This document shows, in pieces, positions 35,862-45,030 of a stretch of 64,000 nucleotides of DNA. Both the position numbers and the translations under genes were made by a program. Source of the stretch: MFD04580-c1 sp963702995 (GTDB taxonomy: Bacteria; Planctomycetota; Phycisphaerae; Tepidisphaerales; Tepidisphaeraceae); the NCBI GenBank assembly GCA_963702995.1, contig OY969783.1:2728001-2792000 (forward strand). The letters run 5' to 3'. Each line of letters starts with the position of its first letter. Positions within the stretch are counted from its first letter, which is position 1. The notes beneath the pieces are model-generated. The model was not told the DNA's origin. It searched no databases and saw only the letters and a program-made list of their open reading frames with translations.

Positions 35862-36762
35862 TCACTTCGCCGCGTTGCGCTTCTTGGTCGTCGGCTGCGC
35901 CGATCGCTAGCCTGGTGGGCGATCGCCTCGGCGAAGTATGGAGGGAGGGGCGCCTCAAAGGTCATCTCGTCGCCGGTCTGCGGGTGGGTGATGCTCAAGC
36001 TGACGGCCGCCAGAAGCAATCGCGCGACTCCGCGATCCCCATCGCTGCCGTAGACCGGGTCGCCCACGATCGGATGCCCCCGTTCGCTCAAATGAACGCG
36101 GATCTGGTGCTTGCGGCCGGTCTCCAGTCGCACCCGCAACACCGACAGCCGCCCCACCACCTGCGTGACCTCGTAGTCGGTAATCGCATGCTGGCCCTTC
36201 CCCGCCTGGTGCGTGGAGTGGACGGTCCCATCCGCCCGCTCGACCAGATGCGTCTCGATTCGCCCCGATGGCGGCCGCGGCGCCCCACGGACGATCGCCT
36301 CGTAGATGCGCTCGACCCGGTGATGGAAGAACTGGCTCTTCAGCGATTGATACGCTTCGTCCCCCTTCGAAAAGATCAGCAGTCCGCCGGCGTCTCGATC
36401 AAGGCGGTGAATCAGGCCCGCGCGGCGCGCGGGTCATTCATGGCCATGTAGTCGCGAACCATCGCGAGGAGGGTCGGACGCTTTTCACCGGGGACGGTGC
36501 TCGTCAGGAGCCCCGGGGGCTTGTTGACCACGAGCAGGTCCTCATCCTCGTAGATCACCTCGACCGTGGCGGCGGGGTCGGCCGGCTCGCGTTTGGGGCG
36601 GTTGCCGACGGATACGGTATCCGCGTCGCTCAGCGGCAGCGAGAGCTTGCGCGCGGGCTTCCCGTTCACGCTGACCCGCCCGGCTTCGACCATCCGCTTC
36701 AACGTCTGCTTGCTGGAGTCGGGGTAGAGGGCGGCGAGTCGGTCGTACAGCGTCTGCGGCAT
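35862..36762 (-). CDS. RluD-type 23S rRNA/tRNA pseudouridine synthase (one certain and one probable frameshift)
   Basis: S4 domain at the N terminus (YDRLAALYPDSSKQTLKRMV, GRVSVNGKPARK), then VIYEDEDLLVVNKPPGLLTS, the catalytic GLIHRLDRDAGGLLIFSKGD (Asp in HRLDRD), ETHLVERADG, and ETGRKHQIRVHLSERGHPIV GDPVYG. A base is missing near 36425, where one frame stops just before GLIHRLDRD. Near 35905 a second lost base probably diverts the C terminus: the alternative frame ends in QPTTKKRNAAK at 35862, whereas the raw frame runs through a palindrome to 35774. Repaired length 300, as expected. TATAAT lies 7 bases before the ATG at 36762. Confidence 0.82.
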
Positions 36763-36769
36763 TGGGGGG

Positions 36770-36775
36770 ATTATA
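36770..36775 (-). promoter_or_regulatory. -10 box of the RluD-type gene
   Basis: Perfect TATAAT on the minus strand, seven bases (CCCCCCA) from the ATG at 36762. No good -35 is seen at 16-18 bases, and there is no Shine-Dalgarno. Confidence 0.45.
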
Positions 36776-36988
36776 TCGCGCGATGTGCCGGGTTCCGCCA
36801 CGGCCGCTTCCAATTCCCGAGCGGCGCGGGCGGCCGCGACCACTGCCGAACCTGCGGCGCCCCTGCGTGCGGCGCGCGTTATCGGACGCGGCCCGGCAAT
36901 CTTGACGCCTTCCGGCCGCCCGCTCCGATAAGAGCGGGGCTACGGCGCGGCGTAGGCCGCGTCAGACAGTTCCCGGAAGGAGGCCTCA

Positions 36989-37204
36989 ATGGTGGATCGA
37001 CTGCTGGCTTCGACGATGAATGCGATCGTCCTCTCGCTCATTACCCTGACGAGCGGTGGGTCGCTCTTCCTCGGGTATTGGGGGCTCCACGAGCTTTTCA
37101 ACGGCCAGGCTGTTCCGGGCAGCTCCGCGCTCTTCGCCAGCCTCGCACCCGCGCTGGCGGCCAGCAAACTGCTGCGCTACCGGACAGACCTGGTCGGCCC
37201 TTGA
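36989..37204 (+). CDS. small membrane protein of unknown function
   Basis: 71 residues, ATG at 36989 with GGAGG eight bases upstream, so probably real. Two hydrophobic segments: MNAIVLSLITLTSGGSLFLG Y (~10-30) and SALFASLAPALAASKLL (~46-62). Family not recognised. Convergent with the next gene. Confidence 0.6.
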   Translation: MVDRLLASTMNAIVLSLITLTSGGSLFLGYWGLHELFNGQAVPGSSALFASLAPALAASKLLRYRTDLVGP

Positions 37205-37242
37205 CGTGCGCGGAGGGCGACGGGCCTTGTATATCAGACGGA

Positions 37243-37959
37243 TCAGACCGCCGGCCCTTGCCCCGTCGCCGACGCCGCCGCGATGAGTCGCTTCATCACC
37301 TTCGCCTTGACGGCGGCCGCGTCGTGGCGGGAGGTCAGGATTTGCAGCGACCGCAGCCCGCGCGTCGTCCCCAGGTAGAACCCCGCCCGCGTCAGGATCT
37401 CGCCCCACAGCACATCGGTCACGGAATCGAGCTCCAGGGCGTCGCTCACCAGCGCCGGCGGCATCGAGAAGGCCCGCAGCCGGACCGCCCGCTCGAGCCC
37501 CAGGGAAGAATCGGCACACAGCGCCGCCAGCGGCTTGAGCGGGAGGACCAACCGCACGCTCCCCATGACCGCCAGCGGGGCGGCCGCCAGCTTTTGCGCC
37601 GGGGCGAACGCGAAGCGGCCGTTCCCGGCGGGGTCGGTCAGGCGACGGAACGCCGCAAGCAACTCCCCATCTGTCAGCGGCCCGTCCAGCCGCACCACAA
37701 CCTCGTCCGACCCTTCGGTCAGCGCGGCGATGGCCTCGGGGATCAGATGCCGGAGCTGGAGCTGGCGAAACGATTCGGTGAGGGGGCGGCGCTGTTCGTC
37801 CTGGCCAAGGATCACCAGCTCGAACGCCCGCGTCTCCGCTGGCCACGGGCCGGCCGGTGGAGCCCCCTGCGGCGCGATCGGGCCAACCATCCCGCCCGAC
37901 AGCCAGCCAGAGTCGCGCTCGACCTGTGACAACTCAACCTGATTGATTCGAACGATCAT
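37243..37959 (-). CDS. hypothetical protein
   Basis: About 238 residues from ATG 37959 (MIVRINQVELSQVERDSGWL); the upstream in-frame start at 37992 adds 11 unconvincing residues. Mixed alpha/beta composition with LRHLIPEAIAALTEGSDEVV VRLDGPLTDGELLAAFRR and a C-terminal GFYLGTTRGLRSLQILTSRH. No signal peptide, membrane helix or known motif. I do not recognise the family. Codon pattern agrees with neighbouring genes. Confidence 0.6.
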   Translation of the reverse strand: MIVRINQVELSQVERDSGWLSGGMVGPIAPQGAPPAGPWPAETRAFELVILGQDEQRRPLTESFRQLQLRHLIPEAIAALTEGSDEVVVRLDGPLTDGELLAAFRRLTDPAGNGRFAFAPAQKLAAAPLAVMGSVRLVLPLKPLAALCADSSLGLERAVRLRAFSMPPALVSDALELDSVTDVLWGEILTRAGFYLGTTRGLRSLQILTSRHDAAAVKAKVMKRLIAAASATGQGPAV

Positions 37960-38018
37960 TCCGGTACACCGCGTCTCCTCCCGCTCCGCCACTTGTTTTT
38001 CATCGTCGCGTGACGCCC

Positions 38019-38106
38019 ACGCCAGTCGCCCCTACGCCAGTCGCCCCTACGCCATTCGCGCCCAAGCCAGTAGCCCCTACCTCAGGCACCCCACGCCAGT
38101 GGCGCC
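38019..38106. repeat. short tandem repeat, ~15-bp unit
   Basis: Five to six imperfect copies of ACGCCAGTCGCCCCT between two minus-strand hypothetical genes. Confidence 0.6.
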
Positions 38107-38118
38107 GGAGCTGGCGGG

Positions 38119-38577
38119 TCAAACCACGGCCAGCTCGAACGTCGCCCCCGGCAGCCCCGTGACATTCACCATCACCCCGACTGAAATGGCTCCGTTGGCA
38201 AGATCACAAAGGATATCGTTGTCCGGCATGTCAACATGCACCGGCACCCCCGCATGCACGATCAGCGACGATTTCGTGACCGCGCGAACCTGCCCCTGGA
38301 TCGTCCGCGGCGGGCCAAAGATCGGAGCGATGAAGTTGCCGCCGCTGGGGACCGTCCAGACCTTCCGGGCCGTCACACGGATCGTCCCGCGAACCGGCTT
38401 GTTCAGCGGGCCGGCATAGCCTGGGGAGACCAGCCGCAGCTCGTAATTCGTGCCGGCGGGGGTAAAGATCACGAGCCCATTCTCAACGCGAACCACTTTT
38501 CCGTTGGCCAGCGGGGCTCGAGCGGCCGCCGCGGCGGGCGGGTTCGTCGTCTTAGCACTGCCCGTCGTCATCATCAT
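38119..38577 (-). CDS. hypothetical protein, beta-rich
   Basis: About 152 residues. ATG 38577 follows GAGGAAA at ~5 bases and is preferred to the TTG at 38589. Beta-strand-rich with GKVVRVENGLVIFTPAGTNY ELRLV and GQVRAVTKSSLIVHAGVPVH VDMPDNDIL, suggesting one or two small barrels of OB/SH3 type. No export signal. Family unknown. Confidence 0.6.
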   Translation of the reverse strand: MMMTTGSAKTTNPPAAAAARAPLANGKVVRVENGLVIFTPAGTNYELRLVSPGYAGPLNKPVRGTIRVTARKVWTVPSGGNFIAPIFGPPRTIQGQVRAVTKSSLIVHAGVPVHVDMPDNDILCDLANGAISVGVMVNVTGLPGATFELAVV

Positions 38578-38589
38578 GTCTTTCCTCAA

Positions 38590-39124
38590 AGGCGTCGATC
38601 ACTGATGGAGCCCGATCTCCCCTGATACACCGTCTTTCGCCGGCATACTCTATCGATCCACGGCCGAGTTTGTAAGGGCTGGGCGAAACCTTGCCCGCCT
38701 GCGCCATTGCTACAACCGAAAAGTTGGACCGCGGAACAGGGGAACGGATGCTCATCCGAATCGATCGGGGAGCGAGAGGGACCGGTACGGGCAGCCGAGT
38801 CCAGGGGGTCACCTGCGAGAAGTGCCACGCGGCCTTCTATCACAGGTTGTTGCGCACAGCGGCCGCATCGATCCAGTGGCTCGTTCCATGGACATTTCGG
38901 GTCCCGCCCGCGACTAACACTCCAGCGCTGCCTTGTGATCGCGGCACAACGAAGAGGTCGAAATCCGATGCACCAAATCCGAAGGAGTCACCAAGCGGAA
39001 ATGCCGGAATAAAGAAACCGATGCGGATAAAACGAACCCACTTCCGCTTTGGCCCTGTTCGGGCTTCCCTGATTCTTCGTGCTGTGAATTTAGCATGTTT
39101 GTAAGGGCTTACCGCCAACCAGCG
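38590..39124. other. intergenic gap
   Basis: No convincing gene on either strand. It leads into the family A palindrome. Confidence 0.4.
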
Positions 39125-39259
39125 CTGTAGTGCTAAGTGCCGCCGGTGCCCTCACCGGCGATGCCACCGACCGGACATAGGCGCGCCGGTGAGGGCACCG
39201 GCGGCACGTCGGATGACGGCGTCTCACACCTTGCAATCTCGCACGGAACGGTCCACTAG
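39125..39259 (+). repeat. palindromic repeat family A, copy 2
   Basis: Core AGTGCCGCCGGTGCCCTCAC at 39136 pairs with CGGTGAGGGCACCGGCGGCAC near 39186-39207. The right flank ends GGAACGGTCCACTAG at 39259. The left outer arm is poorly preserved. Confidence 0.75.
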
Positions 39260-39424
39260 CTGATATCAACAATGAAGACGGAAGCTGGTGGGATCGAGAC
39301 CGTTTCATCGCGTCCGGTCGGACCCACAGACCGCGCCGACGTCATGCGGTACAGTGGGCCGCTCCTGCGCCGCGGGCACAACCGCCGGCGCGATTCACGG
39401 ATGACCTCTGGAGCCCTTCCCGCA

Positions 39425-40369
39425 ATGCGCATTTCCGATGACCATGCCGACCACCTCATTCAGCACGGCTACACCGTCGTAAAGGGGTTCCTTAGCGCCC
39501 AGGAGCTGGCGGCCGCCCGGGCGAACATGCTGCGCTACTACCCTACCGCCATGGAACTGGCCGCCCAGCCCGAGCGCTACCCGTGGGTGCTGGACGACCC
39601 CGAGCACCTGCAGAACGAGTTCCCCTTCTCCGGCCACGCGCTGAATCACCAGTCCACCCACCCCGACCTGATCGACTTCGTCGAGCGTCTGCTGGGCACG
39701 AAGGAGGTGCTTCTGTCGCAGGCCGCCATCTGGGCCAAGTATGCGGGGACGGGCGATTTCGATCAGGAGATGCACCTGGATTACGAGGGCAACACCCTGG
39801 TCGTCCCGCGCGACGAGGGGACCTTCCGCCAGGTGAACATGATCCTCTACCACACCGATGTTGACGCGACGATGGGGCCGACCTGCGTCGTGCCGAAGGA
39901 AAAAGCCCGGAACCTGTCCATGTGGCCGGCGTTCCGCTCACGCGAAGAGTGGCCCAAACTCTACAAGCAGGAGCGGCAGGTCCTGGCCGCGGCCGGCGAC
40001 CTGTTCATCTTCGCCATGGGCACCTTCCACCGGGCTTCCAACATGACGGCCGAAGCAGGCGTGCGCTTCAGCCACCATATGGTCTGGCGCGCCGCGGCCC
40101 ACCCATTCGCCGGATACCACCAATGGTCCCAGTTCGGCGAGAAGCCGGAGATGAGCCATTTCCTGGAACGGGCGACGCCCCGCCAGCGCGAGATGCTCGG
40201 CTTTCCCGCGCCGGGGCACCCTTACTGGACGAAAGCGACCGTCGCCGGCGTCGCGGCCCGCTACCCGAACATGGACATGACCCCGTACGGCGGCGCGGCC
40301 CCGGCGCCGCCGTCGCCCCAGCCGGAGGGAGAGCCGCGGCCGCCGACGCGCCGCAAGGCGCGGTATTGA
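39425..40369 (+). CDS. phytanoyl-CoA dioxygenase (PhyH) family protein
   Basis: 314 residues from ATG 39425 (MRISDDHADHLIQHGYTVVK GF, the usual family start; longer frames upstream are intergenic). Fe(II)/2-oxoglutarate oxygenase features: EMHLDYEGNTLVV gives the H-x-D iron ligands, MGPTCVVPKEKA the late strand, and FIFAMGTFHRASNM the distal His, followed by an Arg (GVRFSHHMVWR) for 2-oxoglutarate. The substrate is unknown; planctomycetes carry many paralogues. Pro-rich basic tail. Confidence 0.82.
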   Translation: MRISDDHADHLIQHGYTVVKGFLSAQELAAARANMLRYYPTAMELAAQPERYPWVLDDPEHLQNEFPFSGHALNHQSTHPDLIDFVERLLGTKEVLLSQAAIWAKYAGTGDFDQEMHLDYEGNTLVVPRDEGTFRQVNMILYHTDVDATMGPTCVVPKEKARNLSMWPAFRSREEWPKLYKQERQVLAAAGDLFIFAMGTFHRASNMTAEAGVRFSHHMVWRAAAHPFAGYHQWSQFGEKPEMSHFLERATPRQREMLGFPAPGHPYWTKATVAGVAARYPNMDMTPYGGAAPAPPSPQPEGEPRPPTRRKARY

Positions 40370-40648
40370 ACGAGGCGGGGAGAGAAAGAACGATTGCCAC
40401 AGATGGGGGCAGGATGGACACGGATAAGCGGCGGATCGGGTCGCCCGTGGATCGAACTCGCCTTGGCCTTCCGAAGGGAATTGGGTCTCGGCTGTAGGGC
40501 CCGCACCGGAGCCATCGGATGACTCGAGCCTGGGGAGGACGCCCCGGCTCCCGTGCGGGCCAATCCCCCGCGGGACGCGGAAGATCCGCACGGGAGGCGG
40601 TGACGTCTCCGGGCTCCGGCACGCTGACTGGCGCCTCCCGTACGGACC

Positions 40649-43059
40649 CTACCTTCGCGCCTGCACCGGTAGCGAGTTTCGCAGCTTTTCGAGCAGCGAC
40701 TTCAACTCCCTCACCTTGCGGCCGGTCGCAACGGACAGGAAACGGAGTCGCCTTGTCCTTCGCCCTTGCCCAGATCGGTTCGTCGTCCCGCCAGACGATC
40801 GTCAGCAACAGCAGCGCGAGCACGGTCTGAATGACTGGCTCCGGCGCGGGACCACCAATGGCCGCGGCGGCGGCTTCACGCCAGCGAGCTGCGTCACGGC
40901 CGACGTCTTCAAAAACCCGCTCGACCCCTGCGAAGGACCCGTCCGCATTCTGAAGACCGAGCACGGAGAGCGCGTCTGCGGGCAGGGCGGCCGGAGAGGC
41001 CAACGGCGAGCCTCCGGCGGCGCTTGGCGATGCATCTTGCGACAACGAGGCGTAGATCGTTCCGAACTCATCCTCCTCGGCGGAATCGCGCGCCAGGTCC
41101 AGCAGTCCAGAGCCGCAATCCGCTGACTGCGCGGGAACCGGTCCTTTGTCGAGCGGCGGTGGTACGGGCATCGGCGCACAGGGTGCGGCGTCCATGGAGG
41201 CGGAGAACATCGCGCGGCCCCGAATCGCCGCGCTCAACCCGGCGGGCATTTGGGAAGGGACGCGGCGCAGCACCGGCCGAATGGTGGTGTGCGGTCCCTC
41301 CTCCCGTTGTTCGACGGCCACGAACGAGGTCAGGCTCGACAGCAGGTTGAAGGCCTTCGAAAGCTCGATGACCGTCTCCCGCTCGCGCGACTTGATCGCC
41401 GGGCGATGGCGGCTGCCCGCCAAATCGTTCACCTCTTCCAGGCTTTGGATGGTCCGCCGTGCCCACATTGTCCCGATCACGCCGCCGTTCCGCTCCGGCG
41501 GCCGCGGGGGCGGGACCGCCAGCGCCCATTCTTGGCGGCCAGCGGGCGTGCGGCACGAGAGCGTGACCTGCCGGGGCGGGTTGCCGATCCCCCGCGCGAA
41601 GACAGCGAGAACGTCGCCATCAAAGATCGGCGGCAGTTCGGCGAGCGTCTGCAATTGGGCGCCGCCCCAGTCGATCGATATGTCTTCCACCCGAGGTGAC
41701 GCGAGACGAGCGAACGTCCGGAGCACCTTGTCGTCGATGCGTTCGCCCTCGGTGATGAACTCGGCCGCCCCGCCGGTCGCGCGGGCAAGGCCGCGGACCA
41801 GATGCTGGCTGCAGGCGGATCCGATGCCGAAACTGAAGATCCGGTTGCGGGTTCGATGTCGCCGGGCCAGATCGATCACGGCCGCCTCGTTCGAGACTTG
41901 TCCGTCGGTCAGAACCAGGATCTGCCGGATGCTCCCGGCGCGGGGCCGGCCGAAGGATCGCCTCCAAAGGCTGGTAAAGCTCGGTGCCGCCCAGGTCCGC
42001 GCTGGCATGCACATAGGCGAGCGCCCGGTCCAGCGTTTCCTGGGTATAGGGGAGCGGCTCGGTCGCCATCAGTTCAAAGGTGGAGCCGAAGCGGCAGATG
42101 TTGAACGTGTCGCCGGCGCTCAGGCTCCGGAGGCAGAGCTTCAGCGCCGACGTGGCCTGGAGGATCGATTGACCCGACATCGACCCCGAGCAGTCGAGGA
42201 CGAACACCGTCTCACCGGCCGCCGCCGGCTCGGTCAGTTCGTCCACGTCAAACTCGGGCATGAACGTCACGGCAAGGAACGTCTCGCCGTCGGCGCCGCG
42301 GACCGCCTCGACCGCAGGCTGCGCTTCGTGCGCCAGCGCGATGCTCAAGACGATATCGCGGTTCATCTCCGTGATGCCGCCGGCGAACGTCACCCGCGTG
42401 GCGGCCTCGGCGAGCCCGCGATCAACGGTCCCCGAATCGACGTGGATCGTGTGGCTCGGCGACTCGACCCCTTGCACCTCGCGGCCGAGGTCGATCGTCA
42501 CGTCCATCGTCAGCCCATAGGGGACCTGGCGCATTCGCGGCGGGTTCAGCGCATCGCCATCAATGGCGGCCGCCAACGGATCGGTGCCGGTGTCGGTCAC
42601 GTAGCGCGGGGCAACCGTCGTTGGGAAGGCAACGCGGATCGAGCGGTCAACCCGTTCCAAAGCGCAGACGTAGACGATTCGGATCATTGCCGCCTGCCGG
42701 GGCAACAGGTTGCCGACACGGACGGTGAACACATCGGGCCGCTCCTGTTCGAGCATGAACGCCCCGTGGCCGTCGCCGATCGCCTGCTCGTAGGTATCGA
42801 TCGCCTGCTCCGCATCATTAATGCGGCCGGTGAGGACGCGGTCGCCGGTGATGACCTCGAACCCGCAAACGGCCGCCCCTTCAGGGAGGGGAAAGGTGTA
42901 GAGCGCCTCGATCGGCCGCTCTTCCAAATTCACAAACGTTTGCTCGACCGTAACGCGCTGGCTCATCCCTTCGAGGCGGGCGATCAGGCGCACGCCGCGC
43001 AGTGCGACACGATCGGCCAGGTTGGACGTGAGGATCGAAATGCCTTCGCTGGATCGCAT
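40649..43059 (-). CDS. VIT and vWFA domain protein (two frameshifts)
   Basis: Inter-alpha-trypsin-inhibitor-type architecture. VIT domain ~1-130: VTVEQTFVNLEERPIEALYT FPLP. vWFA domain ~280-440: VFVLDCSGSMSGQSI is the MIDAS, with GGTELYQPLEA and RQILVLTDGQVSNE. ATG 43059 has GGAAGG about 10 bases upstream. Extra bases at ~41960 and ~40735 break the frame. With both removed the protein has 802 residues and ends VATGRKVRELKSLLEKL ... VQARR at 40649. Possible role: adhesion or protein binding. The MerR regulator 52 bp upstream on the same strand makes a two-gene operon. Confidence 0.82.
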
Positions 43060-43111
43060 AGGTCCGCCTTCCCGTTGAATCGCCCGCCCAACTCCGGTCG
43101 CGGCACGCGGC

Positions 43112-43546
43112 CTACGAGGGCCGTTCCGCATCTTCACCAAACACGTCTCGAATCGCCTCGCGCAGCGCCGCCAGCGCCGCGGCGGGCGGCTGGTAGCGCG
43201 TCGCATCGAAGTGCAGCTCAAGCCCCTCGCCGATGCGCACCCGCGTCCACAGTTCCGCGGCGACCTTGGGTGCGGAGGCCGCTGGTCCCGAAGCCTTGAC
43301 CGCCGCCGTCGCCTCGTCGGCCGCCCCGCCGTTCAGGATCCGCCGGATGGCATTTAGCGAATGGCCTGCCGCCTGGAGCGATGCGATCTGTCGGAGCCGT
43401 TCCAGATGGGATGCGTCGTAGTGCCTCCCGCGCCCCACGCCCAGCGGCGCGGGCAGCAACCCCTGCTGAACGTAGAACCGCACCGCGCGCCGACTCAAAC
43501 CGGCCGCATCCGCCAGATCCCCAATCGCCATCGCGCCGACGTGCAT
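43112..43546 (-). CDS. MerR family transcriptional regulator
   Basis: N-terminal winged helix: IGDLADAAGLSRRAVRFYVQ QGLLPAP, then HYDASHLERLRQIASLQAAG HSLNAIRRIL. The C-terminal ~70 residues are unlike metal-binding MerR proteins and lack Cys clusters. Candidate starts: ATG 43546 (7 bases from the -10, leaderless) or ATG 43531 (MAIGDLADAAG). The ATG at 43555 overlaps the -10 box and is excluded. Probably regulates itself and the VIT/vWFA gene through the dyad in its promoter. Confidence 0.85.
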   Translation of the reverse strand: MHVGAMAIGDLADAAGLSRRAVRFYVQQGLLPAPLGVGRGRHYDASHLERLRQIASLQAAGHSLNAIRRILNGGAADEATAAVKASGPAASAPKVAAELWTRVRIGEGLELHFDATRYQPPAAALAALREAIRDVFGEDAERPS

Positions 43547-43553
43547 GGACGTC

Positions 43554-43581
43554 ATAATACGACAGTTACTGTCACATTCAA
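43554..43581 (-). promoter_or_regulatory. MerR-type promoter with operator dyad
   Basis: On the minus strand TTGAAT (43576-43581), 16-base spacer, TATTAT (43554-43559). The spacer contains the perfect 13-base palindrome GACAGTAACTGTC (43561-43573), a likely binding site for the MerR regulator. Confidence 0.6.
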
Positions 43582-43696
43582 GGAAAAAAAACCTGTTCGA
43601 GCGGACATGGAATAACGCGGCTCGACCTGCCTTTCTGATCCGTGTCGATCCCGCCCCCATCTGTGGCAAAGACTCCCCCCCGTCCCCATTCTTCGA

Positions 43697-44927
43697 TTAG
43701 AGTTTGTGCCCCATCTTCTCCCGCTTCGTTTCGAGGTAAAACCGGTTGTGCTCCCCCGGCGGGATGCGGATCGGCACCTCTTCAACCACCTGAAGGCCGA
43801 AGCCGTCGATGCCGTAAATCTTCTTCGGGTTGTTCGTCATGATCCGCAGCTTGCGCAACCCCAGGTCGCGAAGGATCTGGCTGCCGATGCCGTAGTCGCG
43901 CCGGTCGATCGGGAGGCCGAGTTGCACGTTCGCCTCGACAGTATCGAGCCCCTTCTCCTGAAGGGCGTACGCCTTTAACTTGTTCGCCAGCCCGATGCCG
44001 CGCCCTTCCTGGCGGAGGTAGATCAGGGCGCCTTTCCCTTCCTTTTCGATCATCTGCATCGCCGTCGATAGCTGCGGCCCGCAATCGCAGCGGCCGGAGC
44101 CGAAGACATCGCCCGTGAGGCACTCACTGTGAACCCGGACCAGCACCGGCTCATCGTGGATGATCGGCATCCCTTCGGAGTCGAGCGTCCCCACGCCCCC
44201 TTTGCAAAGCGCCAGGTGCGGCTCACGCTCCAGCGGGGTCTGGTAGGCGTGGAGCGTGAAGGTCCCCCAGTTGGTGGGCAGCGTCACGCTCTCAATCCGT
44301 TTGACGAATTGTTCGCGCTTCAGCCGGTAGCTGATCAGACCGGCAATGCTGCACATTTTGAGCCCGTGGCGGGCGCAGAAGATTTCGAGTTCGGGGCGGC
44401 GCATGGCGTCGCCGTCCTCGGGCCGAAGGATTTCGCAGATGACGGCCGCCGGCTTCAGACCGGCCATCCGGGCAAGATCGACCGACCCTTCCGTCTGGCC
44501 CGCACGGACCAATACGCCCCCTTCCCGCGCGGAGCGGGTTCATGTGGCCGGGCCGAAGGAGGTCTTGCGGCTGCACGTCGTCGGCGATGGCGACTTCGAC
44601 CGTCTTGGCACGATCGCGCGCGCTGACGCCCGTCGTCACGCCAAAGCGTGGGTCGGCGTCGATGGTAACGGTGAACGCCGTGCCAAGGGTCGCGGTGTTA
44701 AGGTCGGTCTGGCGGTGGAGGCGGAGCTTGTCGCACTGTTCGCCGGTCAGGGCGAGACAGATCGTCCCGCGCCCGTAGTTCATGATGAAGTTCATCTTCT
44801 CCGGCGTCATCGACTCGGCCGCGTAGACGAGGTCACCCTCATTCTCGCGATCCTCGTCGTCCACCAGGACGATGGGCTTGCCGGCTTTAAGCTCTTCCAG
44901 GATGTCGGGCAGGGGCGAAAAAGGCAT
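43697..44927 (-). CDS. ribBA: bifunctional DHBP synthase / GTP cyclohydrolase II (one frameshift)
   Basis: First riboflavin steps. RibB half: KPIVLVDDEDRENEGDLVYA, NFIMNYGRGTICLALT, GTAFTVTIDADPRFGVTTGV SARDRAKTV, LLRPGHMNPLRA. RibA half: LVRVHSECLTGDVFGSGRCD CGPQL (zinc Cys), ALIYLRQEGRGIGLANKLKA Y, YGIGSQILRDLGLRKLRIMT NNP. Frames change near 44525 at CGCGCGGG; loss of one CG pair (giving LRAREGGVLVRAG) or one extra base explains it. Repaired ~410 residues. -10 TAGAAT is five bases from the ATG, without Shine-Dalgarno. Confidence 0.92.
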
Positions 44928-44932
44928 GTCAC

Positions 44933-44961
44933 ATTCTAGCACGCCCGAGATAAAGTGGCAG
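44933..44961 (-). promoter_or_regulatory. predicted promoter of ribBA, leaderless arrangement
   Basis: CTGCCA (44956-44961), 17-base spacer, TAGAAT (44933-44938), then five bases to ATG 44927 on the minus strand. Confidence 0.45.
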
Positions 44962-44983
44962 AGCCCGCGGCATCCTGCGCCGG

Positions 44984-45025
44984 CACCCCACCCCGCCCTC
45001 CCCGGGCCACCGGGAGAAGGGGAAA
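44984..45025. repeat. palindrome, family F
   Basis: CCCTCCCCGGGCC / CCGGGAGAAGGGG with flanking complementarity. Sits between the GNAT gene end and the ribBA promoter. Confidence 0.5.
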
Positions 45026-45030
45026 ACATG

